A DNA stretch of 34,511 nt. Origin: Rhodothermales bacterium. GTDB lineage: Bacteria > Bacteroidota > Rhodothermia > Rhodothermales > UBA10348. Below are positions 1 through 9,342 of this stretch, in pieces. Made by a program: the position numbers and the translations under genes. The notes beneath the pieces were generated by a model. It was not told where the DNA came from. It saw only the letters and a program-made list of their open reading frames with translations, and did not search any database. The stretch's first letter is position 1, and the number at the start of each line of letters is the position of its first letter. The stretch is from NCBI GenBank assembly GCA_013003255.1, contig JABDJZ010000367.1:1-34511 (forward strand), given 5' to 3'.

Positions 1-2021
<2,021 letters not shown>

Positions 2022-2022
<1 letters not shown>

Positions 2023-2795
2023 TGGCCGCGCCGATTACCGTCGAACCGCTCGATGTCCTGGCATTCGGTGCCCATCCGGATGACGTGGAGCTGTGTGTAG
2101 GCGGGACGGTGGCGCTGCTGGTGAAACAGGGGTACCGGGTAGGCATCGTGGATCTCACCCGCGGCGAGTTGGGATCGCGCGGGTCCGTGGACCTCAGGGC
2201 CAAGGAAGCGGCCGATGCCGCGCGCATCCTGGGTGTGCACGCCCGCGAGAACCTGGGATTCCCGGACGGCGACATCGCGAATACCGTCGAGAACCGCTGG
2301 CGCGTGGCCCGCGCGATTCGGAAGTACCGGCCGCATATCGTGCTCATCGGTGCGCCGGACTGCCGGCACCCGGATCACCCGGCAGGAGCCCAACTGGTGG
2401 CCGACGCCATCTTCCAGGCCGGTCTGGTCAAGATTACGTCCCAGGAGTTCGGACAGGATCAGGAGCCGTGGCGCCCCAGCCATGTGCTCCACTACATGCA
2501 GTCCATCGACTTCATCCCCGACTTCGTGGTGGATGTGGGCGAGGTATGGGAGCAGCGGACCAGGGCGCTTCTGGCCTATTCGTCCCAGTTCCACTCACCG
2601 GACTACACCCCCGGCGAAGATGAGCCGGAGACCTTCATCTCCAACCCCGGATTCCTGAAGTTCATCGAGTCACGTGCTGTGGCGTTGGGCTACCGGATTG
2701 GGGCTACGCATGGAGAGGGATTGCTCTACCGGCACGGGCCGGTGGGCGTGTCGGACCTGATGGACGTGCTCAAGCGGGGGCGGTCGGTCCGGTAG
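2022..2795 (+). CDS. bshB1: Bacillithiol biosynthesis deacetylase BshB1 (PIG-L/LmbE family)
   Basis: A 257-residue zinc-dependent deacetylase of the PIG-L/LmbE family. The BshB1 branch removes the acetyl group from N-acetylglucosaminyl-malate in the synthesis of the low-molecular-weight thiol bacillithiol. The zinc motif GAHPDDVE is at residues 16-23 and a second ligand region, HPDHP, begins at residue 116. VDLTRGELGSRG and the late YSSQF segment also fit BshB1. The ATG at 2022 overlaps the leuS stop (TGATG); an upstream in-frame extension would run inside leuS and has no family similarity, so I reject it. The partner genes bshA and bshC are not in the window. A related PIG-L deacetylase with another substrate is possible, but the BshB1 pattern is good. 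Confidence 0.9.
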
Positions 2796-2989
2796 TTCTG
2801 CTGCGCCCGCGCGGTGGGGCCGCCAGGCGGCGCGGCCCGGGCTGCGCGCCCGTGAGGCCTCTGCCCGAAACCCCCAAAAAATGAGACGTCCTGCAGCTCT
2901 AAGAACTACAGGACGCCTCTCCCCGACGCACACGTCCCGGTTGCGAGGGACGTGTATTCGATGCCGCCTCGCAGGCGGCTAAAACTTGG
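2796..2989. other. Convergent intergenic region with several hairpins
   Basis: This 194 bp gap separates bshB1 (rightward) from the last gene of the leftward polysaccharide operon. Besides the terminator annotated separately, it holds a perfect 9 bp inverted repeat (2930-2938 with 2947-2955, 8-base loop), a perfect 7 bp repeat with a 3-base loop (2963-2969 with 2973-2979), and a GC-rich 7 bp repeat near 2818-2839. None of these three is followed by a T-run on either strand. They may act as bidirectional terminators or 3'-end stabilisers. I see no open frame here that looks coding. Confidence 0.5.
2876..2919 (-). terminator. Rho-independent terminator of the polysaccharide operon
   Basis: Bases 2883-2893 pair with 2909-2919 (11 bp, one mismatch, 15-base loop). 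Read on the minus strand, the hairpin is followed by AT and then a run of six T (bases 2876-2881 are A on the plus strand). The U-tract lies only on the leftward side, so it should end transcription of the - strand operon, whose last stop codon is at 2990-2992. Confidence 0.7.
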
Positions 2990-4870
2990 TTAGAACAGGT
3001 TCAGTGTCACGCGGCTTGTTCCGGTTGGTACACGGTCAAGGACGAGCAGGTAGGTCCCCTCGATGTCGCCGGCAACCAGGTCACCGGTCAGATCGCCTTC
3101 AAGAGAATCGAAGCCGACATCGCCCAGACTCAGTTCGAGCGTCAGTCCGGAGACAGCCTCCCGGCTCTGGTTGTTCAGTTCGATCGAGAAGCGATCGCCC
3201 TCGGACTCCACGACATCCACGGAGACGGCGTTGCGGAGCGTCCACCAGCGAAGCACTTCGTTTACTGTGGCCATCCAGGTGCCGCGCTCCTGAGCGAGCC
3301 CGATGACCTCGCGGAGTTCGCCGGTCCTGGCTGATCCAGCGCGCTCGGATTCGGGATGGAAAGGAAGGATGTAGACACCACCGGCACGCTCCACCTCGTG
3401 GAACCGGGTCACGAAGTCGGTCACCCCTGGATCCAGCGGCATCAGAATCGCCGGGTTCGGAGCTACCGCCTCGCGCTGAGGCTCACGGGCCTGGCGACGA
3501 CGGGAGCGAAGGAATGCAAGATCGACCTGCTCGGTGGCGGAAGCCTGAAGGGCGCGGTAGTCCACGTCCTCCCACCAGCGCACCGCGGTAGGAGCCAGGC
3601 TTTGGCCGTTGGGCAGCAAGACGTAGTTGTACCCGCCCTCGACCGCCGCACGCAGCGTGTTGCCGTCGTGGTAGCCACCCGGCGGATAGAGTCCCACCTG
3701 GGTGCCACCCAGCGAGCCGCTGGCGCGGGCAATCCTTCCGGCCTGTACCTCAAGAGGCTGTCCAAGCAATACGTTGTCTGATTCGGCTGCGATGGCCACT
3801 TCACCCAGTTGGCCCATCGTGGCTACGAGATCCGGAAATCCGAGAGCCTCGTCCGTTGTGACGAAGAAGGTTGCCGGGACCCGGTGGGTCTGAAGAAGAC
3901 TGAGGAATTCTTCCCATCCGGACATGTAGCTGAGCGGAGCCATACCGACCGTGGGCAGGGCTGCCACTGCCACGGCAGATCGCGCCAGTTCCGGCCAGGG
4001 GCGAACGGAAACGCTCCGGGCTCCGGTAAGGTGCGCCATGGCGTTGGCCATCATGCGCTGATACGCGGCTTGATGAGTGCGCTCACGGGACACGTCCTGC
4101 GGACCGAAGCGCGTCCAGAGTACAGCGCCGTCCCCAACCCTGTTGAACATCATCAGGGTCAGGTCCGCCATCAGACGGTCATCGCGACCGCTGTAGGAAT
4201 ACGGGGTGCCCAGGGCCATTCCAGTGACTGGACGGGCAGCCGTCAGCTGCGGAATGGCCGCAAGATTGAGTCGAAAACCCGGCGGGACGCCCTGGCCGAC
4301 CGGCGTTGCCGCGTCGACGCTGTGAAGCAGTCCAAATGGCTGATCCGGAATGCGGGTTACGAGTTCGGCACCCACCAGCTCGGCAAAGAAGGAGTTGTCC
4401 GCATCACGGCCACGCTCGTCGTAGCGTCCCATCGATCCGGTAGCAATTACGGAGCCGCCGCGATCCACGAAGCGAAGGATTGATTTCCGCTGCCGTCCCG
4501 AGAGGGCATCGGAGGAGGGCATGATCAGCAGGTCATAGTCCTTGTGGCTCAGGTCCTTGGCTACCTCCGAGTCGCTGACCGTCATGTAGGGGACCTGAAG
4601 TCCGAGGAGGAACACCTCCCAGTAGTAGACGGCATCCCGGACACGGGAAGTCTCAAGGGTCGAGAGGCCACGGGCCTGGTCGGAGACCATGAGCGCCACG
4701 CGCGGCTCATCGCTGTCCCACAGTCCGCCCACCGTGTGGCTCACGCCCGGGGAGGGCTTGGCCAGGGTCAGGGTGGCGTCCACGGCCTGCGCGCCTGCGG
4801 ACAGGGGCAGCCCCAGGGCAAACACGAGGGCTAGAGCCAGGAGTCGCACGCTATGTTTGATCTCGTTCAT
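2990..4870 (-). CDS. Secreted protein with GATase-like and degenerate NodB-type deacetylase domains
   Basis: A 626-residue exported protein and last gene of the polysaccharide operon. I place the start at ATG 4870, four bases after the preceding stop, because it directly yields a signal peptide (about residues 1-28, ending AGAQA); an upstream start at 4912 would bury it. Residues about 55-280 resemble the alpha/beta class I glutamine-amidotransferase-like fold (YDLLIMPSSDAL, then GGSVIATGSMG). Residues about 298-545 resemble the NodB/polysaccharide deacetylase barrel: VPATFFVTTDEA, a region like motif 3 (YPPGGYHDGNTLRAAVEGGY), FHPESE, and TWMATVNEVLRWW. The usual catalytic TFDD and metal-binding HxxxH are not visible, so enzyme activity is doubtful. 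Residues about 548-626 look like a beta-sandwich. It is a diverged paralogue of its upstream neighbour. It may bind or shape the exported polysaccharide; this is inference. Confidence 0.8.
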   Translation of the reverse strand: MNEIKHSVRLLALALVFALGLPLSAGAQAVDATLTLAKPSPGVSHTVGGLWDSDEPRVALMVSDQARGLSTLETSRVRDAVYYWEVFLLGLQVPYMTVSDSEVAKDLSHKDYDLLIMPSSDALSGRQRKSILRFVDRGGSVIATGSMGRYDERGRDADNSFFAELVGAELVTRIPDQPFGLLHSVDAATPVGQGVPPGFRLNLAAIPQLTAARPVTGMALGTPYSYSGRDDRLMADLTLMMFNRVGDGAVLWTRFGPQDVSRERTHQAAYQRMMANAMAHLTGARSVSVRPWPELARSAVAVAALPTVGMAPLSYMSGWEEFLSLLQTHRVPATFFVTTDEALGFPDLVATMGQLGEVAIAAESDNVLLGQPLEVQAGRIARASGSLGGTQVGLYPPGGYHDGNTLRAAVEGGYNYVLLPNGQSLAPTAVRWWEDVDYRALQASATEQVDLAFLRSRRRQAREPQREAVAPNPAILMPLDPGVTDFVTRFHEVERAGGVYILPFHPESERAGSARTGELREVIGLAQERGTWMATVNEVLRWWTLRNAVSVDVVESEGDRFSIELNNQSREAVSGLTLELSLGDVGFDSLEGDLTGDLVAGDIEGTYLLVLDRVPTGTSRVTLNLF

Positions 4871-4874
4871 GTTC

Positions 4875-7181
4875 TTAGCGGTCGATGCGGAACGGATCGG
4901 TTTCCGGACCAATCAGGTCAATGTGGAAGATCCGGTACTGCTGCGGCTTGAGCTCATTGATGGGCATCACCAGGACAGTGCCGTTCTCGTGGAGTTCGTA
5001 GGGCGGGATGTCCTCCCCTTCGCCGAACACCTTGAAGATGTTGATGAGCTCCGGACGGATATTCACCGACTCGACAGGGCGCCCGAGGGCAATACTGATC
5101 GAGGCGTTTTCCGCGATGTTGCCGTTGTCATTTGAGACGCGGACAAAGATTCGGCTCGGTCCACGCTGCTCCACGTCGGCGTTCAGACCCTGGTGAAGCC
5201 TCCACCAGTGTGCCATCTCGTCGCCGGAGGCGTTCCAGAAGTTGCCAGACTTGAGGGTGCGGGCCACGCCGCGGATCACCGCGGGATTCTGCCCGAGCAG
5301 ATCACCCGAGTAGATCAGGTTGAACAAGCCACCTTCGTACTCTGCGCGTCGAATGCCGTCCTGGATCAGGCTGGAGGCCAGGTCCATGGAGATAGTGGCA
5401 TCGCCACCCAGAATGTCCTTGTCGCTCCGTGTGGTGACACCGATTCGAGTTAGTGACTCGAAGGGTTCACCCATCAGCTTGGGGGTGGTGCGCCGACCGA
5501 TGGAGTCGGGCAGGAAGTAGGTGTAGACGCCGGCGTCCACCAGTCCGCCCATGGTCTCGTTGCTGAGCATGCCGCGCTCGGTGGAGCGGTATCCGCGGAT
5601 GGGACGGCCGCCCACGAGCCCTTCGAGGGTGCTGCGCATACGCTGCAGGCGCTGTGCCTGGGTTGACGTGGATCCGTCGCTGCGAGTCCGCAGGGTGTCG
5701 TACACGCCCACGTCACCAACATCATACATCCGGGAGACCAGCGAGCTCAGCCCCTGCGAGTTCTCCGGCTGGACAAACCATGTGCCCGGGAAGTTCTCGG
5801 CCTCGAGGACGTCAACTGCAGATCCCAGGGCATCGACATTGTCTTCTGCCACGCCGGTGATCATGCCGCCGGCGGTATAGGGATAGGGCCAGTCGTGCAC
5901 CCAGATCACCGGTTTGCGGCGGAGGTAGTTCATCATGTTGGCGAACAGCTTGCCGAGCTGGCGCCAGTCCTCACGGTCTTCCGGACCAACGCCCATGGCG
6001 TTGCGCTGGAAGCCGAGGTACACAAAGCGTCCCTTGCCGTAGTTGCCGTAGGCCATGCCGGTGGTGTTTTCCACGGCATCGGTGCTCACGAGGTCATCCG
6101 TGGCAAAGTCGTACCAGAAGCCGCCGGACTGCGTCCGCTCGGGTTCGGTAACGCGGACCTTCACACCCGGATTGTAGACCTGGATCTTGACTCGGTATCC
6201 CGACGGCACGTTGGCCGTCATGGGCGTGTTGCCCCGAAGCGTAAAGCGACGGACACCGGCGTTGGTCCGCGGATACGGAATCTGTGCCGTGGGGTCCCCG
6301 CCAATCCACGTGAAGTACGTGACTTTGACGGCGTCCGTCATCGAGCGCTCACCGGCCGTATTGCGAAGCGGTGCGCGAACGATCTCGGCACGAGCGTAGT
6401 CGCGGGTCGGCGGGTTGGTGCCCAGGGTGTCGTTCCACTCGTAGGTACGGAGCGGCGGGAAGTCCGCGGCTCTGGCCTCGGTCCGCTGGGTCTCGCGGAA
6501 AAGAAAGTCCCGGGAACTAGTCCCATCAAAGGGATCGGAACTCTCGTTTTCTGCGAGATACTCGGGCAGGTAGATGCCAGGTGGCGTGTACCCGGGGAAG
6601 GTGTCGGTGTAGACGCGGTAGTTACCTACGCCACGCTCGACAAAGCCCTGGAATTCCACACCGAAAGCCTCTTCCACAAAGCTCCAACCGCGCCAGGATC
6701 CGTCGGGACGATACACGCCCGGGGTCCACGTGGCCAACACACTTCCACCGTCCTGCATGAACTCCTTGACCCGCTGGATCTGAACGTCCGACATGGCCCT
6801 TACGGAGGGCAAAATCAGCACGTCGTAGTCCTCGAGGGAGCCCTGTTCCAGATCCGTGTCACTGATGTCACGGAACGAGATCTGGCGTTCTTTCTCGATG
6901 AGAAACTCGCGCCAGCTGAGCAGGGTCTCGTCAACCCACGTGGTCGTGGTGTCGCGGAGGTTCAGCTCACGATGGACCCGCTTCGTGTAGTCACTCTGCA
7001 GGAGCGCCACACTGGGGTTGGCCGTTTCGCCGATCGCCATCGGTGAGGCATCCCGGATGCTGAAGGCGCCCAGGGCGGACTCCAGCAGGAGGATGTACAC
7101 CAGGATCGCGGCGGCGAGAGCCGTGACGCCGAGCGTCACAAACCAGAGCGTGTTGATCCTTTCGAGTCGAGGCAGTGCCAT
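4875..7181 (-). CDS. Membrane-anchored protein with GATase-like and degenerate NodB-type domains
   Basis: A 768-residue protein with one N-terminal membrane segment (about residues 11-34) and a large domain outside the inner membrane. The order matches the next gene: GATase-like alpha/beta region (about 55-215, EDYDVLILPSVRAMSD, GGSVLATWTPG), an insertion unique to this copy (about 215-430), a NodB-like barrel (about 435-660, FPGTWFVQPEN, then GYRSTERGMLSNETMGGLV at 530-548), and a C-terminal beta domain (about 668-768). Where NodB enzymes have TFDDGP this protein reads TGVAED, and the HxxxH zinc ligands are absent, so it is probably not an active deacetylase. The gene starts 44 bases after the Gln-rich protein gene and ends four bases before its paralogue. 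I do not know a characterised homologue. A scaffold or polymer-binding role in the envelope is inferred from context. Confidence 0.8.
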   Translation of the reverse strand: MALPRLERINTLWFVTLGVTALAAAILVYILLLESALGAFSIRDASPMAIGETANPSVALLQSDYTKRVHRELNLRDTTTTWVDETLLSWREFLIEKERQISFRDISDTDLEQGSLEDYDVLILPSVRAMSDVQIQRVKEFMQDGGSVLATWTPGVYRPDGSWRGWSFVEEAFGVEFQGFVERGVGNYRVYTDTFPGYTPPGIYLPEYLAENESSDPFDGTSSRDFLFRETQRTEARAADFPPLRTYEWNDTLGTNPPTRDYARAEIVRAPLRNTAGERSMTDAVKVTYFTWIGGDPTAQIPYPRTNAGVRRFTLRGNTPMTANVPSGYRVKIQVYNPGVKVRVTEPERTQSGGFWYDFATDDLVSTDAVENTTGMAYGNYGKGRFVYLGFQRNAMGVGPEDREDWRQLGKLFANMMNYLRRKPVIWVHDWPYPYTAGGMITGVAEDNVDALGSAVDVLEAENFPGTWFVQPENSQGLSSLVSRMYDVGDVGVYDTLRTRSDGSTSTQAQRLQRMRSTLEGLVGGRPIRGYRSTERGMLSNETMGGLVDAGVYTYFLPDSIGRRTTPKLMGEPFESLTRIGVTTRSDKDILGGDATISMDLASSLIQDGIRRAEYEGGLFNLIYSGDLLGQNPAVIRGVARTLKSGNFWNASGDEMAHWWRLHQGLNADVEQRGPSRIFVRVSNDNGNIAENASISIALGRPVESVNIRPELINIFKVFGEGEDIPPYELHENGTVLVMPINELKPQQYRIFHIDLIGPETDPFRIDR

Positions 7182-7225
7182 CGTTTCGGTGGTCGGGGTG
7201 GAGGTGGATTACGGAGAGGTTGGAC

Positions 7226-7657
7226 CTACAGCCAGGCGTAGCCTTCGTCCTGCTGGGACTGCTGCTGCTGCTGAGGCGGGGCCTGCTGAGCCTGCTGCTG
7301 CTGGACCTGCTCCTGCTGCGGGTTCACCGGCACAAAGCCTTCGTCGGTGTACTCCCAGAAGAGCGAGTTGGGATTCTGACCCTGCTGCGGGGCCTGCAGC
7401 TGCTGACGCTGTGCCTGCTGGCCAGGGGCCGGCTGGTACATCGACGCAGAAGCGGGAGCCGTCTGCTGGATCATGGGCTGCTGGCCTTGAGGAGCAACCA
7501 ACACGTGGGGCTCCTGCTGGAGGTAACCGGTGTGCTGCTGCGTCGTCCGGGCCTTGCCCTCACGAATCTTGTAAAGGATGTAGGCGGCCACTGCCAGAAT
7601 GAACGTGGCAATCGTTCCTACAAGGATGATTGTCGAGAGAATCGGGACTAGTTCCAT
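7226..7657 (-). CDS. Small bitopic membrane protein with Gln-rich tail
   Basis: A 143-residue protein of unknown function. From ATG 7657 it opens with one hydrophobic helix (about residues 4-31, ILSTIILVGTIATFILAVAA) and then KIREGK, which suggests that the tail is cytoplasmic by the positive-inside rule. The rest is low-complexity, rich in Gln, Pro and Ala, with runs such as QQQQQSQQ, and ends DEGYAWL. A GTG start at 7681 would add eight residues; I prefer the ATG because the helix then begins at once. The poly-Gln stretch is written mostly in CAG codons, making an imperfect trinucleotide repeat. It lies between the synthase and the two NodB-like proteins. By size and topology it could be an accessory subunit, loosely comparable to BcsF, but I see no sequence similarity that proves it. 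Confidence 0.75.
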   Translation of the reverse strand: MELVPILSTIILVGTIATFILAVAAYILYKIREGKARTTQQHTGYLQQEPHVLVAPQGQQPMIQQTAPASASMYQPAPGQQAQRQQLQAPQQGQNPNSLFWEYTDEGFVPVNPQQEQVQQQQAQQAPPQQQQQSQQDEGYAWL

Positions 7658-7818
7658 GATGGTCGCGCCGTGGTGGCGCACTTAGGTTTCAATTCGCCTG
7701 AACAATCATCAAGCACTGTGCCCAAATCGGCGATGGCCCTTTTTGAGCCGTTTTGAGGGTTTTGTCTTCGATTTGCAGTCTCATTCTGCAACTGGAATCA
7801 AAATGAGATCGATGATCT
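7658..7818 (-). promoter_or_regulatory. Intra-operon gap with hairpins and phased A-tracts
   Basis: This 161 bp gap between the synthase gene and the Gln-rich protein gene is the largest in the operon and much richer in A+T than its surroundings. On the minus strand it holds, in order, a perfect GAGATC/GATCTC hairpin (7805-7819, overlapping the synthase stop codon) followed by ATTTTG, a TTGCAG/CTGCAA inverted repeat (7773-7791), and three A-tracts at 7760-7763, 7751-7754 and 7740-7744, spaced 9-11 bp and thus roughly in phase with the helix. The first hairpin could attenuate transcription. The A-tracts suggest bent DNA before a secondary promoter for the last three genes. I could not identify convincing -33 and -7 boxes. 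Confidence 0.35.
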
Positions 7819-9312
7819 CTATTGTTTGGACCCACTTCCGATGCGCTCCAGCTTGCCCCACGTCATACCAATGCCGAGGAATTCCTCGATGGTGGCGAAC
7901 GTCTTACAGACGTCAACGATGAGGATGAAGAAGAGCCGGTAGAAGAGTGAGTAGAAGACAAGGCGCGCTTCTTCCTTCTCCACGGCCACGCAGTACAGCG
8001 CGGCTATCAGGTCCAGAATGGTGAGACTGAGCCACCAGTAGACCAGGTAATAGCTCATGTCGAACACGAGCGCGATGAAAATGAAGTAGGCGTTCGCGAA
8101 GATGTTCATGATGGGCCAGATGAGGGCCTCGAAGGCCATCGACCACATCACAATCGTTCCACCGAAGTTGATGGTCGGATTGAAGAAGAGATCCTTGTGC
8201 TTGCGCACGGCCTGAATGATGCCGCGCGTCCAGCGGTACCGCTGCTTCAGCAGATCCACGATGGAATCCGGTGCCTCCGTATAGGACTTGGCATCCGGCT
8301 CGTACTCCACGCGCCAGCCGGCACGGATGATCTTGAGCGTGATGTCCGCGTCCTCAGCAAACGTGTCGGAGCTGTACCAGCCCGCGTCCACGATGGCCTG
8401 CTTGCGGAAGAGACCCAGCGGACCGGGAATGATGTTGACCAGCTTAACGATGGACTGCGCGGAGCGGGCCATATTGAGGCCTTCCACGTATTCCAGCGCC
8501 TGCAGTGTGGTCCACACGTTGTCGCGGTTGAGCACCTTGACATTGCCGGCGATAGCGCCGAGCCGGGGATCCACGAAGTGCCGGATGGTCTTTCTGAGGG
8601 TGTCCGGGGACAGCTGCGAGTCGCCATCCACGTTGAGGACGTAGTCGTGGCGCGACACCTGGATGCCCGCGTTCAGGGCCGTAGCCTTGCCGCCATTTGG
8701 CTTCTCCACCAGGCGGACTTCCACGGCGCCCTGCCGGTAGATGCCCACGAGTTCACGGGCAACGCCGCGGGTATCGTCCGTGGACCCGTCGTCCACCAGG
8801 AGTATTTCGTACTGCGGGTAGTCCATCTCGAGCAGGGAGGCCACGGTGGACTGTAGAAGTTTGCCCTCATTGAACGCCGGCACGATGATCGACACCGGCG
8901 GGAGGAAGTTGGGGTCATGCCCCTCCTCTATGGTGTGTTTCGTGGTGTTCAGGTACGCCATGTTCATCAGGCTCAGGTACCGGAACAGCAGAATCACCAG
9001 GAACAGCACCAGCGCGACGATCGAGGAGTACACGATCAGCCCGCTCCAGGAGAGCGACACCGGCTCATTGGTCCATCGCGTCAGGTATCCACCCGGATCC
9101 TCCATGAAGAACCAGATGATCCCGAACAGGATCAGTGAGAGGAATCCGTAGATGACAATGCGCCTGACGATGACCGCTTGGTCCTCGCGCGGCCCGACCA
9201 TCCCCTCATCAGAGCGGCGAACGGGCTGGAACTGCGTGCGGCTCAGAGATTCCTCTCTCTGGGCCGGGGGCGCAGATGCAGGCTGATTGTCAGTTTTCGT
9301 TTCGTCGGCCAT
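7819..9312 (-). CDS. GT2-family membrane polysaccharide synthase, PilZ-less
   Basis: A 497-residue processive beta-glycosyltransferase expected to polymerise a nucleotide-sugar in the inner membrane and extrude the chain. After a 48-residue charged cytoplasmic tail come two membrane helices (about 50-70 and 89-112), the GT-A domain (about 138-365), and three or four C-terminal helices (about 384-475). Catalytic motifs are intact: VDDGSTDD (173-180), DGDS (229-232), AED (319-321) and QRYRW (357-361), the Q(Q/R)xRW signature of cellulose, chitin, hyaluronan and PNAG synthases. The layout is closer to PgaC/IcaA than to BcsA, because the protein ends soon after the last helix and has no PilZ domain. 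Sugar specificity cannot be told from the sequence. The gene follows the TPR/barrel porin after 30 bases, consistent with synthase-exporter coupling. Confidence 0.93.
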   Translation of the reverse strand: MADETKTDNQPASAPPAQREESLSRTQFQPVRRSDEGMVGPREDQAVIVRRIVIYGFLSLILFGIIWFFMEDPGGYLTRWTNEPVSLSWSGLIVYSSIVALVLFLVILLFRYLSLMNMAYLNTTKHTIEEGHDPNFLPPVSIIVPAFNEGKLLQSTVASLLEMDYPQYEILLVDDGSTDDTRGVARELVGIYRQGAVEVRLVEKPNGGKATALNAGIQVSRHDYVLNVDGDSQLSPDTLRKTIRHFVDPRLGAIAGNVKVLNRDNVWTTLQALEYVEGLNMARSAQSIVKLVNIIPGPLGLFRKQAIVDAGWYSSDTFAEDADITLKIIRAGWRVEYEPDAKSYTEAPDSIVDLLKQRYRWTRGIIQAVRKHKDLFFNPTINFGGTIVMWSMAFEALIWPIMNIFANAYFIFIALVFDMSYYLVYWWLSLTILDLIAALYCVAVEKEEARLVFYSLFYRLFFILIVDVCKTFATIEEFLGIGMTWGKLERIGSGSKQ

Positions 9313-9342
9313 CGTTATACCAGTTTGGCTGCCAGGACCACC

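Noticed and set aside
5895..7046. 383-codon open frame antisense to the membrane-anchored NodB-like gene
   Set aside because: No recognisable domain or signal, and the minus-strand protein is supported by its paralogue.
7250..7460. CTG-rich stretch considered as a non-coding satellite or CRISPR-like repeat
   Set aside because: The repeats are imperfect Gln codons of the minus-strand membrane protein and lack spacer structure.
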